DNA from: Bacteroidota bacterium
GTDB lineage: Bacteria; Bacteroidota; Bacteroidia; B-17B0; Aurantibacillaceae
Assembly: GCA_018267825.1 (NCBI GenBank)
Contig: JAFDXR010000008.1
Location: 124,001-188,000 of the forward strand
Length of the DNA: 64,000 nucleotides
Direction of reading: 5' to 3'
Shown here: in pieces, positions 61,812 to 64,000 of the stretch
Layout of the letters: each line of letters begins with the position of its first letter
Numbering within the stretch: position 1 is the stretch's first letter
Notes under the pieces: generated by a model
The model's input: only the letters and a program-made list of their open reading frames with translations
Database searches by the model: none
Told to the model about the DNA's origin: nothing
Position numbers and translations under genes: made by a program

Positions 61812-62468
61812 ATGGACAATTATCAAATCCTACAAATAACCTCCGGACGCGGCCCTGCAGAATGTTGCCTGGCTGTAGCTATGGCACTGCGCGAAATACT
61901 GAAAGAAGCCCGTGCACAAAATCTTTGCGCTCAGGTTCTGTCAAGAACACCCGGACAGGAACCCGGTACACTTGTATCAGCCATTGTAGAAATACAGGGC
62001 GATACAGCGCTCACATTTGCCAAAAGCTGGAACGGCGCATTACAATGGATTGCACAAAGCCCTTACCGTAAATTCCATAAACGCAAGAATTGGTTTATCG
62101 GCATTCATACGATACACAAACAAGAGGAATCGTCGTGGAATGAGAAGGACATCCGTTTTAAAACCTGCCGCTCATCCGGACCCGGAGGTCAGCATGTCAA
62201 TAAAACAGAAACCGCTGTTCATGCCACACACATACCCTCAGGGATTTACGTACTCGCAAGCGATTCACGTTCGCAGGCACTTAACAAACAAACAGCTATA
62301 GAGCGTCTCCAAACCAAGGTGCGTCAATGGCAACAGGAACAACATTATAAACTGGGTCATACCGATCCCTGGGAAAATCATCACTCACTGGTGCGTGGTA
62401 ATCCACAGCGAACGTATAAAGGCCCTCAATTCAAACTATATTCTTATGGAACAGAATTTATTGCATAA
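61812..62468 (+). CDS. prfH: Peptide chain release factor homologue PrfH
   Basis: 218 aa. The peptidyl-tRNA hydrolysis motif is in SSGPGGQHVNKTETAVHATH (GGQ at 125-127). PrfH has the catalytic domain of class I release factors but lacks their codon-reading domain; the N-terminal 110 residues (TSGRGPAECCLAVAMAL) are the PrfH-specific part, and HSLVRGNP near the end is typical. With RtcB2 it frees and helps repair ribosomes whose 16S rRNA is cleaved by ribotoxins. ATG 61812 (MDNYQILQITSGRG) is preferred over an ATG 16 codons upstream. The next gene overlaps its end by 23 bp. Confidence 0.92.
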   Translation: MDNYQILQITSGRGPAECCLAVAMALREILKEARAQNLCAQVLSRTPGQEPGTLVSAIVEIQGDTALTFAKSWNGALQWIAQSPYRKFHKRKNWFIGIHTIHKQEESSWNEKDIRFKTCRSSGPGGQHVNKTETAVHATHIPSGIYVLASDSRSQALNKQTAIERLQTKVRQWQQEQHYKLGHTDPWENHHSLVRGNPQRTYKGPQFKLYSYGTEFIA

Positions 62469-64000
62469 ACATATTGTAATTAAAAAACAGAAACTGGAAG
62501 AAATCCGGCACACACTGAAAAATCAGTTCATCGGGCTTGATGCCGTCATTGACGAAGTGATGAGTTTTGTAAGTACCTGGTACCTCTTTCCGGAAGCGCA
62601 ATTCCGGCCGACGGTGATTAACCTCTGGGGCATGACAGGCTCCGGAAAAACAGCACTGATCCAAAAACTCATTGAGTTACTCGACTACAAAAAACTCTAT
62701 GCACAGATGGACATGGGTGAATTCGAATCAGACTCTGCTTCCTGGATTAAATCCACTTTCACAGGTGACCTCGAATTTTTCGACAACCAAGCCTGTGTTC
62801 TCTGTCTCGATGAGTTTCAGTTTGCCCGTACGCTCGACAACAACGGCAATGAACTTGGCAAAGATAAACTGCGTGTAATCTGGGACCTGATCGACAGCGG
62901 GAAAATCAACTACATCCCCGGAAGCAATTCCTATTACCTGCGCAGAGCCGAACTCTGCCTTAAAAATCTGCTTCGTGCAGAAGCCGGGCAGGTGGTTATA
63001 CGCCATGGTCAAGTTGTAGAGAATGCTGACCTTTTTCTTGAAATTTTTAAAGGGTTCTACTTCGACGATCAGTGGCGCTACAACGAAGCCATCAGTAAAG
63101 ACTATTTCCTCTCTAAAGATTTTATCGAGGGCATACATGATCTGTACAACGATGAGAACCTGAGTCGTGAAATACTGAAAGAAAAAATTCAAAGTTCAGG
63201 AATCCAGGATTTACTGATCCTCCTGGCCGAAGGCATTAAAACCCTGACCGGTGTCAAACAAATGAACCTGTCGAAAGCCCTCATCTTTATTCTCGGCAAC
63301 CTCGATGAAGCCTTCTACATGAGCGGAAGCCTGAACCCCGATATCAGTGCCGACGAGTTATACGAAGCGACTTCGCGCATCAATATTTCTCACATCAAAG
63401 CAGCGCTCAAAAAACGCTTCCGGCATGAACAGATTGCCCGCCTCGGGAATAACCACATCATTTACAAGTCCTTTACCAATGCACATTTCCGCGAACTGAT
63501 CCGCAGAGAACTGCAACGCGTAAGCGACTACATGCAAAATGAATTCGGGTTCACACTTCAATACCACAGCAGCATCCATGAGTTGGTGTATAACGAAGGT
63601 GTGTTTCCTACACAGGGAACCCGGCCGGTTCTGACAACAGTTAAAAACCTCATTGAAACCTGGCTTGGTAAACTGGCTGTAGAATGTATCGAAAAAGACA
63701 TGAAGGTATCTGCCGTTGACTGGAGCTACTGCGACGACAAATATGTGTTTGTGTTCAAAGACAGAAGCAACCAGGTACTGAACATCTATGAAGAACCTGT
63801 AAATCTGAAAATCGACAGCCTGCGCAAATCGGGTAATGAAAACATACAGGCACACACCGCAGTGCATGAGGCCGGGCATGCTATCCTGGCAGCACTCACT
63901 CTGCGGATTCTGCCGTCGGTTGTTCTCTCCAAAACCGCCGCCGACAATTGCGACGGATTCTGTCTGGTGAATTTTCCGGAAGACTTAACAACCCGCGAAG
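62446..64000 (+). CDS. AAA+ ATPase fused to an M41 (FtsH-like) peptidase motif, 3' end outside window
   Basis: At least 518 aa, open to the window edge. Residues 20-200 form an AAA+ core of the ClpA/B type: QFIGLDAVIDEV, Walker A GMTGSGKT (62-69), Walker B VLCLDEF. About 380-420 resembles the ClpB small domain (VFPTQGTRPVLTTVKNLIE). At 474-478 is HEAGH in AVHEAGHAILAALT, the zinc motif of M41 peptidases such as FtsH, followed by FtsH-like sequence (GFCLVNFPEDLT). FtsH itself has a different AAA domain and membrane segments, which are absent here. ATG 62446 lies within prfH, so the three genes are one operon. Confidence 0.85.
   Translation, partial: MEQNLLHKHIVIKKQKLEEIRHTLKNQFIGLDAVIDEVMSFVSTWYLFPEAQFRPTVINLWGMTGSGKTALIQKLIELLDYKKLYAQMDMGEFESDSASWIKSTFTGDLEFFDNQACVLCLDEFQFARTLDNNGNELGKDKLRVIWDLIDSGKINYIPGSNSYYLRRAELCLKNLLRAEAGQVVIRHGQVVENADLFLEIFKGFYFDDQWRYNEAISKDYFLSKDFIEGIHDLYNDENLSREILKEKIQSSGIQDLLILLAEGIKTLTGVKQMNLSKALIFILGNLDEAFYMSGSLNPDISADELYEATSRINISHIKAALKKRFRHEQIARLGNNHIIYKSFTNAHFRELIRRELQRVSDYMQNEFGFTLQYHSSIHELVYNEGVFPTQGTRPVLTTVKNLIETWLGKLAVECIEKDMKVSAVDWSYCDDKYVFVFKDRSNQVLNIYEEPVNLKIDSLRKSGNENIQAHTAVHEAGHAILAALTLRILPSVVLSKTAADNCDGFCLVNFPEDLTTRE

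Overview
The window looks like a piece of a Bacteroidota chromosome. Many genes follow promoters of the TAnnTTTG type with a TTG about 19 bp upstream. Signal peptides and lipoboxes are typical of the phylum, a large Ig-like secreted protein sits at the left edge, and the gene families (GH3-type adenylase, DUF2304, DUF5908, scoA/scoB) fit. I cannot place it below phylum. There is one tRNA (Lys, UUU), no rRNA, no CRISPR array, no phage capsid or terminase and no transposase.

Layout. 1-2899 (minus): a large secreted protein cut by the window edge. 3.1-15.9 kb (plus): housekeeping genes, namely a class A penicillin-binding protein, a lipoprotein, two polytopic membrane proteins of GT-C-like appearance, a split 3-oxoacid CoA-transferase with a lipoprotein gene between its subunits, a family 2 glycosyltransferase with a DUF2304 partner, ispD, a PolX-like protein with a degenerate polymerase site, and a GH3-family adenylase. 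16.0-26.7 kb (plus): envelope and secreted proteins, including two paralogous M48 metalloproteases followed by four tandem paralogous beta-barrel-like proteins. 26.7-34.0 kb (minus): an acyltransferase/PaaK-like ligase pair, a C45-type Ntn hydrolase, a DegT-family aminotransferase and two unknowns. Then comes tRNA-Lys on the plus strand.

34.3-54.2 kb (minus) is an apparently complete extracellular contractile injection system (eCIS, Afp/PVC/MAC/AlgoCIS-like). In transcription order it encodes a Pvc16/DUF4255 cap protein, an unknown 273-aa protein, sheath, two tube proteins, a 53-aa DUF5908 protein, a LysM tube-baseplate protein, a VgrG-like spike, PAAR tip, gp25, a large baseplate J-like protein, a fibre-like protein, a second J-like protein, a tape-measure protein and an AAA+ ATPase. 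54.6-59.7 kb carries accessory genes. One is a membrane-anchored GH18-like protein without the catalytic residues, and one is a small methyltransferase. Two are likely cargo toxins: a WHH-type HNH nuclease and an eDUF4157 protein with N-terminal 32-residue repeats and an RGH-type nuclease region. The same 18-bp inverted repeat lies directly upstream of the candidate promoters of both the eCIS operon (two tandem copies) and the cargo operon (one copy), which suggests common control.

60.0-64.0 kb (plus) starts with a promoter, a 10-codon ORF and a terminator that form a leader-like unit. An operon follows: RtcB RNA ligase, PrfH (a release-factor homologue with GGQ) and an AAA+ protein fused to an M41 (FtsH-like) peptidase motif, which runs off the right edge. 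RtcB with PrfH is a known pair for repairing ribosomes cut by ribotoxins. The added AAA-M41 protein, and the position next to nuclease cargo, are the most interesting features of the window.
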